Assembly (NCBI GenBank): GCA_007695035.1
Contig: REEO01000044.1
Location: 1 to 57,237, forward strand
Direction of reading: 5' to 3'
Length of the DNA: 57,237 nucleotides
Origin: Saprospirales bacterium
Lineage (GTDB): Bacteria > Bacteroidota > Bacteroidia > Chitinophagales > Saprospiraceae
Shown: piece after piece, positions 27,934 through 36,236 of the stretch
Numbering within the stretch: the stretch's first letter is position 1
Layout: each line of letters begins with the position of its first letter
Made by a program: the position numbers and the translations under genes
The notes under the pieces: model-generated
The model's input: only the letters and a program-made list of their open reading frames with translations
The model's database searches: none
Told to the model about the DNA's origin: nothing

Positions 27934-28872
27934 TTAAAAGTAGTAGCCAAGGTTGATGTTAAATCTGGTATTCCATCCCGGATCATCGTCTAGTGAATTG
28001 TCTTCAGAAACAGGCTGGGTGAAATCTTCACCTCTCCCGGTTCCCAGTGCATTTCCTCCAAACGCATCTGTTATCCAGGGGTGGTTGGAGCCCATCGCTA
28101 TATCAAAATAGGCGTAGATAGACCCTGCCGTGACCAATGCTCCCAATACATTTTGTTGAGAGATTTTAAAATCGGTTTCCTCGAAGTCCAACTCATTGAA
28201 TTTTTGCATCAATGTATAATCGTTGTACACCTGAATGTTGCTGATAGGTCCCCATTCTACCGGGAAGTTGTACGATAAGCCAATGGAATACATAGCTGCT
28301 TCTGCCGCAACATCGTAAGTTCCGAAGCCATAGGCTCCCATCTGAACGTACTTTAATTCATTGTCGGCATCATCTCTAACATCGTCAAAATTGTAGTAAA
28401 GAGCCTGTGCTTTGAGGCCCCAGTTCCCCCAGGTGCCTTCAAAATGGCCTGCTACGGCATATTGGTTTCCCGTATGCTCGGTCACCTGATTGTACACTTG
28501 ATGGGTTTGAAGGGAGATTCCAAGTTCTCCGGCTCCAATATTTCTGGCTGCTCGAAGATTGATTTGGTGTCGCTCAATGTTGGTGTTCCCTTCATTGGGA
28601 ACCACATCGTAAGAGTAGCGCGCTGCAGAAAAAGGACCAAAGCTCGCCTCTGAAGTTCCCCGCGGTTCTGCATGTAAAAAGTATGCGAGATTGAGGGTCC
28701 AGTCATCACTCTCTCTGGTGTAGTTGAAACCCATCTGATGATCGTCTTCAAGACCTACGTAGTAGGGAAGTTGAAACCACCAACTGTGAGATGCGTAGGT
28801 GAGCAAGCCAAATGGTACCTGCACGATTCCCAGCTGAAGGTTGTTCTGTGGATCAAAGCGGTATCCAATCAC
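27934..28872 (-). CDS. Outer-membrane beta-barrel (porin-like), C-terminal part of split gene
   Basis: Residues from IGYRFDPQNNLQLGIVQVPFG onward form alternating beta strands ending in NLGYYF, a typical outer-membrane C-terminus with terminal Phe. There is no signal peptide, and the frame opens at GTG 28872 within the overlap GGGTGATT, where the upstream frame ends. Reading both frames as one gives an unbroken porin-like barrel (KYG-V-IGYRF). The likely reading is one gene of about 448 codons with a single-base loss, or a -1 shift at GGG. It lies 21 bp upstream of the BCCT gene on the same strand, fitting an outer-membrane entry for the same solute. Confidence 0.7.
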   Translation of the reverse strand: MIGYRFDPQNNLQLGIVQVPFGLLTYASHSWWFQLPYYVGLEDDHQMGFNYTRESDDWTLNLAYFLHAEPRGTSEASFGPFSAARYSYDVVPNEGNTNIERHQINLRAARNIGAGELGISLQTHQVYNQVTEHTGNQYAVAGHFEGTWGNWGLKAQALYYNFDDVRDDADNELKYVQMGAYGFGTYDVAAEAAMYSIGLSYNFPVEWGPISNIQVYNDYTLMQKFNELDFEETDFKISQQNVLGALVTAGSIYAYFDIAMGSNHPWITDAFGGNALGTGRGEDFTQPVSEDNSLDDDPGWNTRFNINLGYYF

Positions 28873-29279
28873 CCGTATTTTATGAAATGGGTGTTGAAGG
28901 TCGGGTAAAACCGGTACTCAAAAGACAGTTGAAGCCCTTGATTATAAGCATCTACATTAATACGCCAGGTATCCCAGGTCCACTCGTTTCTAGAGTCTGT
29001 TCCAAGCGGGGAAGTCCCTGTTTCGTAGTCGGTGTATATGTAGTTGGTGCGGAATGCCCCTCCTACGGAGAGCCAAGAGGTGTCACGATTGATTTCATCC
29101 GCTGCTGCATTGCCACCCTCCAGTGTAGCCTTATTGCTTCCGTAATCCTTAGAAGAAAAGAGGCTGTTCATAAAATTGCTTCCTCCGCTGTCAGGGTCAT
29201 TCATAGCCTTAAGAGGCGATTGGGTGAAAAACAGCGCCAAACCCAGCACTGTTGTCAAAATGAGTATTGATTTTGTCAT
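28869..29279 (-). CDS. Outer-membrane beta-barrel (porin-like), N-terminal part of split gene
   Basis: A 136-codon frame with a signal peptide (MTKSILILTTVLGLALFFTQ, cleavage after about SPLKA). Acidic, Gly-rich linkers follow, then the first barrel strands (SWLSVGGAFRTNYIYTD, WRINVDAYNQGLQLSFEYRF). It ends abruptly at FNTHFIKYG followed by TGA, where the partner frame continues the barrel without loss of expected sequence. As it stands it cannot make a complete barrel. Either this is a pseudogene, a sequencing or assembly error, or frameshifting is needed. Confidence 0.7.
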   Translation of the reverse strand: MTKSILILTTVLGLALFFTQSPLKAMNDPDSGGSNFMNSLFSSKDYGSNKATLEGGNAAADEINRDTSWLSVGGAFRTNYIYTDYETGTSPLGTDSRNEWTWDTWRINVDAYNQGLQLSFEYRFYPTFNTHFIKYG

Positions 29280-29823
29280 ATGATTAATGATTTTTTGATG
29301 CTGAGATTATCCGCAGCTTGAATGCTTTGTATGAATTTCAGCACCCTATGGTTAAGAAATATTTACTTTATCACATGGCTTTCTCTTACTTTGAAGAGAG
29401 ACAATAGCTTATTTGCTTGATTATTGTCCTCTGATTCTTGATTGCGAAGTAACCGGAATTTAACAGATGGTTAAAGAAATAAATATTGAGTTTTTATATT
29501 AAGTGTTAGCTCAATTGTAAATTATTGTAAAACAATTGTCTATGTAGATGCTCAATTTCCGATTGGAATAGTAAGGTTGCTGTGATAACCAATACCTCCT
29601 ATTATCTTTGAAGGAATGAGTTATCCGGGATTCGAAATGGTAAAAGTTATGAGGTTGCTTTGTTGGTTCCGGTGTATTCAGACCGCTGCTGGCTTCCGGT
29701 TGAACTTTTTTCTTTAGAAAAAAGGGGGCACTCGTGACGTGCCATCGTTAAATTTTTTTTGGGCTAATACCGTATTTTTGTTAATCTTGAGGTTGGGATG
29801 AGAATGTATTACCCCAGGAATAA
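29280..29823. other. Intergenic region upstream of the split barrel gene
   Basis: No gene is supported. It is A+T-rich and contains the start region of the barrel-BCCT-Usp transcript. I see no clear TAnnTTTG element on the minus strand in the first 200 bp. Confidence 0.4.
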
Positions 29824-29858
29824 AAAAGCCCGGACCTTTAACGAGGAGCCGGGCTTTT
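29824..29858 (-). terminator. Intrinsic terminator after yidD
   Basis: A perfect 10-bp stem: AAAAGCCCGG (29824-29833) and CCGGGCTTTT (29849-29858), 15-nt loop. Read on the minus strand it ends in a run of T, 40 bp past the yidD stop. It could also work for plus-strand transcripts. Confidence 0.8.
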
Positions 29859-29898
29859 CATTCACAATTTGTCAATAATGAAAACAGCTTTAGGAGCT

Positions 29899-30186
29899 TT
29901 ATACTTTTTCCTGCTTTTTCCGGTGATTTGTGTCCCTTTTTTTGCAGGTGTTCTTTAATTGCTTTGCCGGATTTTTCGGAACCGGATCGTGTCCGTGTCC
30001 TCCCCAGGGATGACATCTGCCTATTCGCTTAATTCCAAGCCACAATCCCCTGAAAGGGCCCCATTCGTTTATCGCATCGATCATGTAGTGAGAACAAGTA
30101 GGGGAGTAGCGACAATGCGGTCCTATTACAGGTGAAATGGCAGCCTGGTAGAATTTGATGGGCAGTATGAGAATTTTTTTCAGCAT
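29899..30186 (-). CDS. yidD: Membrane protein insertion efficiency factor YidD
   Basis: A small membrane-associated factor that assists insertion of inner-membrane proteins, thought to work near YidC. The 95 residues carry the family core: [11 protein letters not shown] (7-17), the Cys-containing [15 protein letters not shown] (25-39), and the ending [13 protein letters not shown]. The N-terminal amphipathic, hydrophobic helix attaches to the membrane. The C-terminal Lys-rich tail is slightly longer than usual. It lies 35 bp after a TonB receptor gene on the same strand, away from its usual rnpA-yidC neighbours. Confidence 0.93.
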   Translation of the reverse strand: MLKKILILPIKFYQAAISPVIGPHCRYSPTCSHYMIDAINEWGPFRGLWLGIKRIGRCHPWGGHGHDPVPKNPAKQLKNTCKKRDTNHRKKQEKV

Positions 30187-30221
30187 GTAAGTGCGAAAGT
30201 GCCTTTTTTATATCTGTGGCA

Positions 30222-32453
30222 TCAGAATGTAAAGTGATAAGCCAGGGAAATGTTTCGACCGGGCATTGGATTGTTTCTCTCTCGCACTCTTGACAGGTGA
30301 TCCCGGTAGGACTTGTCAAAGATATTTTGCCCTTTAAGTACCACACTGTGCCTGCCATCTTCGTCAAAGCGATAGCCACCCTCAAGGCCGTAGAGGGTAT
30401 ATCCACCCGTTGGGTTTTCCTCTGTGGAAACCCTGCTCTGGCCACTGACGACCCGAACGTCGGCACCTAACCAGAAGGACTGGTTGTCGTAGCGGAGTCC
30501 ATTGCGCCATCTTACGGGAGGAATAAAGGGCAGCGGTTCGCTCACTTCCCCTCTCCGGTCTCCTCTGACATAATCAACACCGCTGGAAAGTGACCACTCG
30601 GGCGTGATCTGCCATGAGAGGTTGAGTTCTCCACCCATCATTCGCGCTTCATCCGCCAGGTATTCAAAAATGGGAAAATCTGAGTCTTCGTCAATTTGAC
30701 CGGTATTTTGAAAAATGATGTAGTCCTCTATGTGATTGAAAAAACCGGCGACTTCAATATGCAGGTTTTCTGTGAAAAAGCTGACAAACAAGTCGCTGCC
30801 GTAGCTCACTTCCGTGTCGAGGTTTTTATCCCCTATTTCAAAAGCACCGGCACCGATATGTGGCCCATTTGCATACAACTCTTCAAGAGAGGGGTTTCGA
30901 TAGGCTCTGGCCAATTGAAAACCGGCCTCAATATTGTCGTTGGGTCTGAAATTCAGTCCCGTGGAGGCAGAGAAATTAAATCCGGATCGCGATTCGTCTA
31001 TGTCCGGGAAAAACTCATTGGTACGTGTGCTTTGGCTGTAGGTCTCTCCTCGCAAACCGGCCTGAAGCCTCAATCTAGTGGAAAGTGGTATTTCCTGGAA
31101 TGTGAAAAGTGCAAACTGCAGGTTGTCATCACCCGGTGTAAAGGCCTCTTCGCCTCCCACCTCAAGGGTCCTTCCGTACAGGTTCATTCCCAGTGCACCA
31201 CGATCCAATATACCGATGGGCCGGTGCATAAAGGTAACTGTAGAACTCATAGACCACTGGGTAAATTCTATTTCTACGTCTTCATCCACAGTTCCGTCTG
31301 CTTCACGCTCTATTTCCACTTCCTGTTGGAAAAATCTACCCCCCTGAAACCTGAATTCCACCTCTTCAAAAAAGCCTCCGAGATCTGCGGTCAACCTCGC
31401 CTGTCCCATTTGTTTATTGAGTCTTATCTCCACACTTTCATCGGGGTCATCAATTTCTTCCGGTATGCCGTACACCATGTCCATTCCCATTAAGGCAATG
31501 CCACCGTTATACCCATTCCCCTGGAGTGAAAAACCAAGTGCTCCTTCAAAATTCTCCATTTCGGTCCCCGGCAATCTTCCCTCGGGGGTTCTCATTTCTC
31601 CGGCCGTTCGATAGGAAAATCGGCCGGTGATGGCGCTGTTGTCCCAGCCGTGGGTCAATTTTCCAAAACCACCAAACATATCGTTTCCAGAGGCACCCTG
31701 AAAACTCAGACGCCCTTCCAGGCCCGAATCCCAGTAAGTGGGTATATCTCCGGTCATCATATTAACGACGCCACCAATGGCACTGCTTCCGTAAAGTAAA
31801 CTGGCCGGACCCCGAACTATTTCAATGCGGTCTGCTGCCAGGGGGTCCAATGCAACTACGTGATCGTGCGCAGTCCCAGACAGGTCGCCCATTCTCTCGC
31901 CATTTTCAAGTACCAATACTCGCTCTCCATCAAAACCTCGAATGACCGGTCGCGAAGGTGCGGGTCCAAATGAGCGCATGGATAGCCCGGGTTCACCATC
32001 CAACATAACACCCAGGCTCATGTCTGATTTTTGGCGCAATAATTCTCCGCTATAGCTCTGAGCTGCCTGATAGCGTACACCTGATCCGACCGGTGTGGCC
32101 GAAATGATGATTTCCTGTAGTTGAAGGTCTGTTGACTGCATCTGCAGATTGCCCAGGTTGGCTGTCTCCGGGCTGTGTTCGTGCGTGATCTCAAAGGATT
32201 CATAACCGATGTAAGTAAAGCGTATGGTGTAGGTGCCCTCCCTCAAATCCTTTATCTCAAAACTTCCGTCAAGACCTGTTGTAGTTCCGCGGTTTTTATC
32301 TACTACCATTACATTCACACCGACCAGGGTTTCTCCCCGATTGGCATCGTAAACCACTCCCTGCAAATCCTGTGACTGCAATCCTGTGATAACCAGTATG
32401 GTGAATAGAATGGTTGCGAAAAGGTGATTCAACTGTTTAGTCCGCTTGTTCAT
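30222..32453 (-). CDS. TonB-dependent receptor, ZnuD-like (metal uptake candidate)
   Basis: A 743-residue outer-membrane receptor from ATG 32453, chosen because the signal peptide MNKRTKQLNHLFATILFTIL starts there (upstream in-frame ATGs at 32471 and 32477). Next come a carboxypeptidase-regulatory-like domain (about 28-105) and the plug, with AHDHVVALDPLAADRIEIVRG and the ending LLYGSSAIGGVVN. The barrel contains ELYANGPHIGAGAFEIG around 530. The two last motifs closely resemble those of ZnuD-like zinc receptors (DH..DPL.A.RIE..RGPA.LLYG; A.GPH..TG.FEIG), so zinc or another divalent metal is the best guess. An operator candidate stands upstream. Co-transcribed with yidD. Confidence 0.88.
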   Translation of the reverse strand: MNKRTKQLNHLFATILFTILVITGLQSQDLQGVVYDANRGETLVGVNVMVVDKNRGTTTGLDGSFEIKDLREGTYTIRFTYIGYESFEITHEHSPETANLGNLQMQSTDLQLQEIIISATPVGSGVRYQAAQSYSGELLRQKSDMSLGVMLDGEPGLSMRSFGPAPSRPVIRGFDGERVLVLENGERMGDLSGTAHDHVVALDPLAADRIEIVRGPASLLYGSSAIGGVVNMMTGDIPTYWDSGLEGRLSFQGASGNDMFGGFGKLTHGWDNSAITGRFSYRTAGEMRTPEGRLPGTEMENFEGALGFSLQGNGYNGGIALMGMDMVYGIPEEIDDPDESVEIRLNKQMGQARLTADLGGFFEEVEFRFQGGRFFQQEVEIEREADGTVDEDVEIEFTQWSMSSTVTFMHRPIGILDRGALGMNLYGRTLEVGGEEAFTPGDDNLQFALFTFQEIPLSTRLRLQAGLRGETYSQSTRTNEFFPDIDESRSGFNFSASTGLNFRPNDNIEAGFQLARAYRNPSLEELYANGPHIGAGAFEIGDKNLDTEVSYGSDLFVSFFTENLHIEVAGFFNHIEDYIIFQNTGQIDEDSDFPIFEYLADEARMMGGELNLSWQITPEWSLSSGVDYVRGDRRGEVSEPLPFIPPVRWRNGLRYDNQSFWLGADVRVVSGQSRVSTEENPTGGYTLYGLEGGYRFDEDGRHSVVLKGQNIFDKSYRDHLSRVRERNNPMPGRNISLAYHFTF

Positions 32454-32501
32454 GTGTAATTTATTTTCCATATCCATTTTGATTTAAATAATATTCATCC
32501 G

Positions 32502-32509
32502 CAAAGGTA
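32502..32509 (-). promoter_or_regulatory. -7 element of the ZnuD-like receptor gene
   Basis: TACCTTTG on the minus strand (exact TAnnTTTG), 49 bp from the ATG at 32453. The -33 region is T-rich without a clean TTG. Confidence 0.5.
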
Positions 32510-32537
32510 TAAAATATAGGCTTGCGAAAAAAAATTA

Positions 32538-32551
32538 TTAGACTTATCTAA
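32538..32551. promoter_or_regulatory. Palindromic operator candidate (DtxR/MntR-like)
   Basis: TTAGACTTATCTAA: 5-bp arms TTAGA/TCTAA around CTTA, just upstream of the presumed -33 position of the receptor promoter. The arm sequence recalls operators of DtxR/MntR-type metal repressors (family knowledge). The link to metal control is inference. Confidence 0.45.
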
Positions 32552-32724
32552 AAAAATATTTAATGCAATCTATATGCTTTGTTTCTCTCTGTAGCCTAAA
32601 CGCAAATACTTTAAGAGATTATTATATGATTGGTGGAGGATGTAGAATTTCTGCGAACTGGTTCATTTCTTCGACATAGAAAGATTTAAAACATCGGGAT
32701 GGGTAAAAGGAATTAATATGGTGG

Positions 32725-32756
32725 CAAAAAAAAGGGCCACCAAAATGGCGACCCTT
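32725..32756 (-). terminator. Intrinsic terminator after sahH
   Basis: Minus-strand AAGGGTCGCC and GGTGGCCCTT pair with two G-T wobbles and are followed by a run of T (32725-32733 on the plus strand are A). It is 33 bp after the sahH stop. Confidence 0.75.
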
Positions 32757-32788
32757 CTATAAAAGTTTCTATTGCTTAGCCCTGAAAA

Positions 32789-34102
32789 TCAATACCTGTA
32801 GGCATCTGATTTATAAGGTCCTTCTTTATTTACGCCAATGTATCTGGCTTGTTCATCCGTAAGCTCTTCCAAATCTACACCGATTTTTTCGAGATGCAGT
32901 TTGGCTACCTTTTCATCCAGTTTTTTGGGTAGCACATACACCTTCTTCTCGTATTTTTCGGCGTCGTTCCAAAGCTCTAGTTGCGCCAGGGTTTGGTTGG
33001 TAAAGGAATTGGACATCACGAATGACGGGTGACCGGTGGCGCAACCGAGGTTGACCAGGCGACCTTCTGCCAGCACGATGATGTCGTTTCCATCTACATT
33101 GTACTTGTCCACCTGAGCTTTAATTTCCTTTTTGGTGTGACCGTAATTTTTATTGAGCCACGCCATGTTAATCTCGTTGTCAAAGTGACCGATGTTACAG
33201 ACAATGGTCTTATCATTCATCAATTTGAAGTGCTCATCAGAAATAATGTCCTTGTTACCCGTTGCGGTGATTACAATATTGGCTCTGGGAATCGCGGAGG
33301 TCATTTTTTTGACTTCATATCCGTCCATTGCTGCTTGAAGCGCACAGATGGGATCTATCTCGGTAACGATAACTCTGCAGCCTGCACCTCTGAGCGATGC
33401 AGCTGTTCCTTTGCCGACGTCTCCGTAACCTGCGACTACTGCAACTTTTCCTGCCATCATGATGTCAGTTGCTCTTCGGATTGCATCCACAGCAGATTCT
33501 TTACAACCGTATTTGTTGTCAAATTTCGATTTGGTGACGGAGTCATTGACATTAATTGCGGGCATTGGAAGGGTTCCATTTTTTTCCCTTTCGTACAGCC
33601 TCAAAACTCCTGTGGTGGTTTCTTCTGTGATTCCCCTGATATTCTTTGCGAGCTCAGGATAATTGTCAAGTACCATATTGGTGAGGTCACCACCGTCATC
33701 CAATATCATATTGAGTGGCTTTCCACCTTCGAAGCCAAATAGCGTCTGCTGGATGCACCAGTCGTATTCCTCCTCCGTCAGACCTTTCCACGCAAATACA
33801 GGAATGCCTGCTTTGGCAATGGCCGCCGCGGCGTGGTCCTGGGTTGAAAATATATTGCACGAGGACCAGGTAACTTCGGCTCCGAGTTCTACGAGTGTTT
33901 CTATAAGGACGGCCGTTTGAATGGTCATATGCAGGCAACCGGCTATGCGGGCACCTTTGAGGGGTTTTGACTGGCCAAATTCTTCTCTTAGGGCCATGAG
34001 CCCGGGCATTTCAGCCTCTGCCAGTTCGATTTCCATCCGGCCCCAATCGGCCAGATTGATATCTTTTACTTTGTAATCCAGTTGTTTTTCTACTGCTTGC
34101 AT
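32789..34102 (-). CDS. sahH: Adenosylhomocysteinase
   Basis: NAD-dependent hydrolysis of S-adenosylhomocysteine to adenosine and homocysteine, removing the product inhibitor of methyltransferases. The protein is 437 residues. The N-terminal substrate domain shows [16 protein letters not shown] (55-70) and the catalytic [10 protein letters not shown] and CKESAVDAI stretches. The NAD domain has [11 protein letters not shown] (about 225-235), and the C-terminal tail [10 protein letters not shown] supplies the Lys/Tyr pair for the neighbouring subunit's cofactor. The promoter element lies directly upstream and a terminator directly downstream, so the gene is monocistronic. Confidence 0.97.
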   Translation of the reverse strand: MQAVEKQLDYKVKDINLADWGRMEIELAEAEMPGLMALREEFGQSKPLKGARIAGCLHMTIQTAVLIETLVELGAEVTWSSCNIFSTQDHAAAAIAKAGIPVFAWKGLTEEEYDWCIQQTLFGFEGGKPLNMILDDGGDLTNMVLDNYPELAKNIRGITEETTTGVLRLYEREKNGTLPMPAINVNDSVTKSKFDNKYGCKESAVDAIRRATDIMMAGKVAVVAGYGDVGKGTAASLRGAGCRVIVTEIDPICALQAAMDGYEVKKMTSAIPRANIVITATGNKDIISDEHFKLMNDKTIVCNIGHFDNEINMAWLNKNYGHTKKEIKAQVDKYNVDGNDIIVLAEGRLVNLGCATGHPSFVMSNSFTNQTLAQLELWNDAEKYEKKVYVLPKKLDEKVAKLHLEKIGVDLEELTDEQARYIGVNKEGPYKSDAYRY

Positions 34103-34129
34103 TGTTTACTGTGTTTTTAAATAATCGCG

Positions 34130-34137
34130 CAAAGATA
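34130..34137 (-). promoter_or_regulatory. sahH -7 element
   Basis: TATCTTTG on the minus strand, an exact TAnnTTTG match, 27 bp upstream of the sahH ATG. No clear -33 TTG. A 15-bp perfect palindrome (34205-34219) lies about 70 bp further upstream. Confidence 0.55.
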
Positions 34138-34331
34138 CAAAACTATCGATGCCTGTACGAATAATTGTTGCTGTAATTGATTGATATACATGATTTTTAA
34201 CATCCAGGAACTGTTCCTGTTCACTGAGTTGGAAATGTAGTGTAATGATATTGTCTTTTTTATTCATGTTGTTTAAAAAATGGTCTGGTCTGATAGCTTT
34301 AAAATTCGCGCTTTTAGGGGAATTGAAAGAG

Positions 34332-34358
34332 TCCCGGTGACCGAAAGAGCCACCGGGA
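34332..34358 (-). terminator. Hairpin terminator after the YciO-family gene
   Basis: TCCCGGTG (34332-34339) pairs with CACCGGGA (34351-34358), 8 bp, loop of 11. Only a weak T-rich stretch follows on the minus strand. It is 8 bp past the stop. Confidence 0.55.
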
Positions 34359-34366
34359 ATATGTAT

Positions 34367-34987
34367 TTATCTGAGTTCTTCGTGGCCTTCCCGAATGATC
34401 TCGGGGATTTCCTGAGTGCAATCGATAATGGTGGAGGGTTCTGTCTTTCCGATGCCACCGTCAATCACAATATCAAATTGGTTTCCGTATTTTTCAAAGA
34501 TGTAAGAGGGGTCGGTGTAGTACTCCATAACATCGTCACTGTTATTCTTTAAGGAGGTACTCAACAGGGGTCTGCCGAGGGTTTCGACGATATCCAGCAC
34601 AATTTTATTGGAAGGGATGCGCACTCCTATCGTTTTGCGTCTGTTTTTAAAGATTCTGGGGACCTGATTGTTGGCCTGGATGATAAAGGTAAATGGGCCT
34701 GGAGTATTTCTCTTCATCATTCTGAATACCTCGTTGTTGATCTGGAAAGCGTACTCAGAAACCTGACTGATGTCCTTACACAGGAAGGTCATATTGGCGA
34801 TAGCCGGGTCGAGCTTTTTAAACTGGTAAATCTTTTCAACCATATCCTGTCTCTCAATGTCGCATCCGATTGCATAGACGCTGTCCGTAGGGTAAATGAC
34901 TATTCCGCCATTTTCCAGTGATTCACAAACTTGTGAGATTTTTCTACCCTGTGGGTTTTCAGGGTGAATTTTGAGTAATTTTCCCAT
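34367..34987 (-). CDS. yciO: YciO family protein (Sua5/YrdC-like fold)
   Basis: A 206-residue protein of the Sua5/YciO/YrdC fold, the exact length of E. coli YciO and close to it throughout: LLKIHPENPQ, GGIVIYPTDSVYAIGCDI (about 27-44), NMTFLCKD, NTPGPFTFI, KTIGVRIPSN, RPLLSTSL and the closing STIIDCTQEIPEIIREG. It may bind ATP/threonine-type ligands, but YciO proteins lack a proven role equal to TsaC/Sua5, so t6A synthesis should not be assumed. ATG 34987 is preferred; a longer frame to 35146 adds 53 residues without family counterpart. The true TsaC is not in the window. Confidence 0.88.
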   Translation of the reverse strand: MGKLLKIHPENPQGRKISQVCESLENGGIVIYPTDSVYAIGCDIERQDMVEKIYQFKKLDPAIANMTFLCKDISQVSEYAFQINNEVFRMMKRNTPGPFTFIIQANNQVPRIFKNRRKTIGVRIPSNKIVLDIVETLGRPLLSTSLKNNSDDVMEYYTDPSYIFEKYGNQFDIVIDGGIGKTEPSTIIDCTQEIPEIIREGHEELR

Positions 34988-35289
34988 GTTCACTTTTTTT
35001 CTTTTACTAAATAATGTTTCCGTGTTTGGGCCATCGCCATAAATATTGCGAAATTGCCCATTTTCCATTGATCCTAAGTGCTTTACACTGGGGAAATTTC
35101 GGTATTTTATTGATGGCTTGCCTTCCCCACACATTGGCTCCATCAATAGTTTAATGCTTTTATCCGGTCTTTGTTCTCAAAAGACGGATGGTCATTATTA
35201 TACCCAATATTAAGTTAATTTGGACAATTCTGCAAATTTTTTTTGGGAAAAACACCCCTCAGTGAATCATTTTGCTCGTATTGCCGCCA

Positions 35290-35319
35290 TTGTAAGCATT
35301 TGGGTCTTTGTTATATTTG
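35290..35319 (+). promoter_or_regulatory. Promoter of the GT2 gene
   Basis: TTG (35290-35292), 19 nt, then TATATTTG (35312-35319): an exact match to TTG / TAnnTTTG with ideal spacing. It lies inside the longer reading frame that begins at 35220 and so fixes the coding start downstream. Confidence 0.65.
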
Positions 35320-35333
35320 CGCAAATTGATATT

Positions 35334-36236
35334 TTGAAGCTATCTGTTCTCATCCCTGTTTACAATTGGAATCTGCAAAGGCTCTTCAATGAATTGAATG
35401 AGCAATTGGTGGAACTCGATTGGGATTGGGAGGTCTTGTGTTTAGATGATGGGTCTGCAGAATACACCACCGAAAATAAATCACTGGCCCGAAATTTAGG
35501 TTTTGAGTTCCATTACCGGGAGAACCGCGGTAGGTCTGTTACGAGAAATGAATTGGCAGAGTGGGCGAGTGGTGACTGGTTCTTATTTCTGGATTGCGAC
35601 AGTGGACTGGTTAAGGGGAATTTTCTCAAAAAATACATTGAGTCAACCAACCGGGCAGAGGTTGTTTATGGAGGGACCGTATATCAGGCTGATTTTCCGG
35701 GCAGGGATTTTGCACTGCATTGGAATTACGGAAAGAAAAAGGAAGCGCTGGATTCGGGTGTTAGGAACAAGGATCCCTTCAGGAGTTTTAAGACAAACAA
35801 CTTTCTGGTGAGCCGGGAGGTTTTTTCTCGCTTCAAGCTGGACGAAAGTATCAGAACTTACGGTTACGAGGATTTGATGTGGGCAGAGGTGCTGAAAGTG
35901 GGTGGTGTTTCTATACTGCACATTGACAATCCGGTCCTTCACCGCGGACTCAATAGCACGGAAAAATTTTTAAGAAACACCTCTGAGGCTGTTGTTAACC
36001 TTTGGAAACTTCATGATTCGGGGAAACTTCATTCGCCCACTCCTTTATTGAAATGTTTCTTTAAACTGAGGAAGCTTCGGCTTGAGTGGTTGGTTCGATG
36101 GTTGTTCGTGGCTTTTCACAAAGTTATTCTTGGCAATTTAAGGAGTTCCAGCCCCTGGCTGCCATTCTTCGCATTGTTCAAACTTTCGCTTTTGAGCCAA
36201 TTGGCAAAAAAAGCCTCTGCTTTTGGGTCAAAATGA
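35334..36236 (+). CDS. Glycosyltransferase family 2 (GT-A fold)
   Basis: A membrane-associated or cytosolic inverting glycosyltransferase, 300 residues from the TTG at 35334. The protein begins LKLSVLIPVYN, the usual first strand of GT2 enzymes; the longer frame to 35220 would put 38 unrelated residues ahead and contains the promoter. DDGS (38-41) and the metal-binding DxD motif DCDS (87-90) are present, and NRGRSVTRNELA is typical of the nucleotide-sugar pocket. The C-terminal part is hydrophobic and basic, possibly for peripheral membrane contact. The acceptor and sugar are unknown. It converges on the TonB receptor gene with a 9-bp overlap. Confidence 0.87.
   Translation: MKLSVLIPVYNWNLQRLFNELNEQLVELDWDWEVLCLDDGSAEYTTENKSLARNLGFEFHYRENRGRSVTRNELAEWASGDWFLFLDCDSGLVKGNFLKKYIESTNRAEVVYGGTVYQADFPGRDFALHWNYGKKKEALDSGVRNKDPFRSFKTNNFLVSREVFSRFKLDESIRTYGYEDLMWAEVLKVGGVSILHIDNPVLHRGLNSTEKFLRNTSEAVVNLWKLHDSGKLHSPTPLLKCFFKLRKLRLEWLVRWLFVAFHKVILGNLRSSSPWLPFFALFKLSLLSQLAKKASAFGSK

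Noticed and set aside
28869-28872. Barrel halves as two genuine genes coupled by a stop-start overlap
   Set aside because: The second half has no signal peptide and starts in mid-barrel; an outer-membrane barrel needs both parts in one chain. Programmed -1 shifting is kept only as a minor alternative.
34367-34987. Calling the YciO-family gene TsaC/Sua5 and building a t6A cluster with tsaE
   Set aside because: Length and motifs fit YciO, whose equivalence to TsaC is not established, and the two genes are 20 kb apart.
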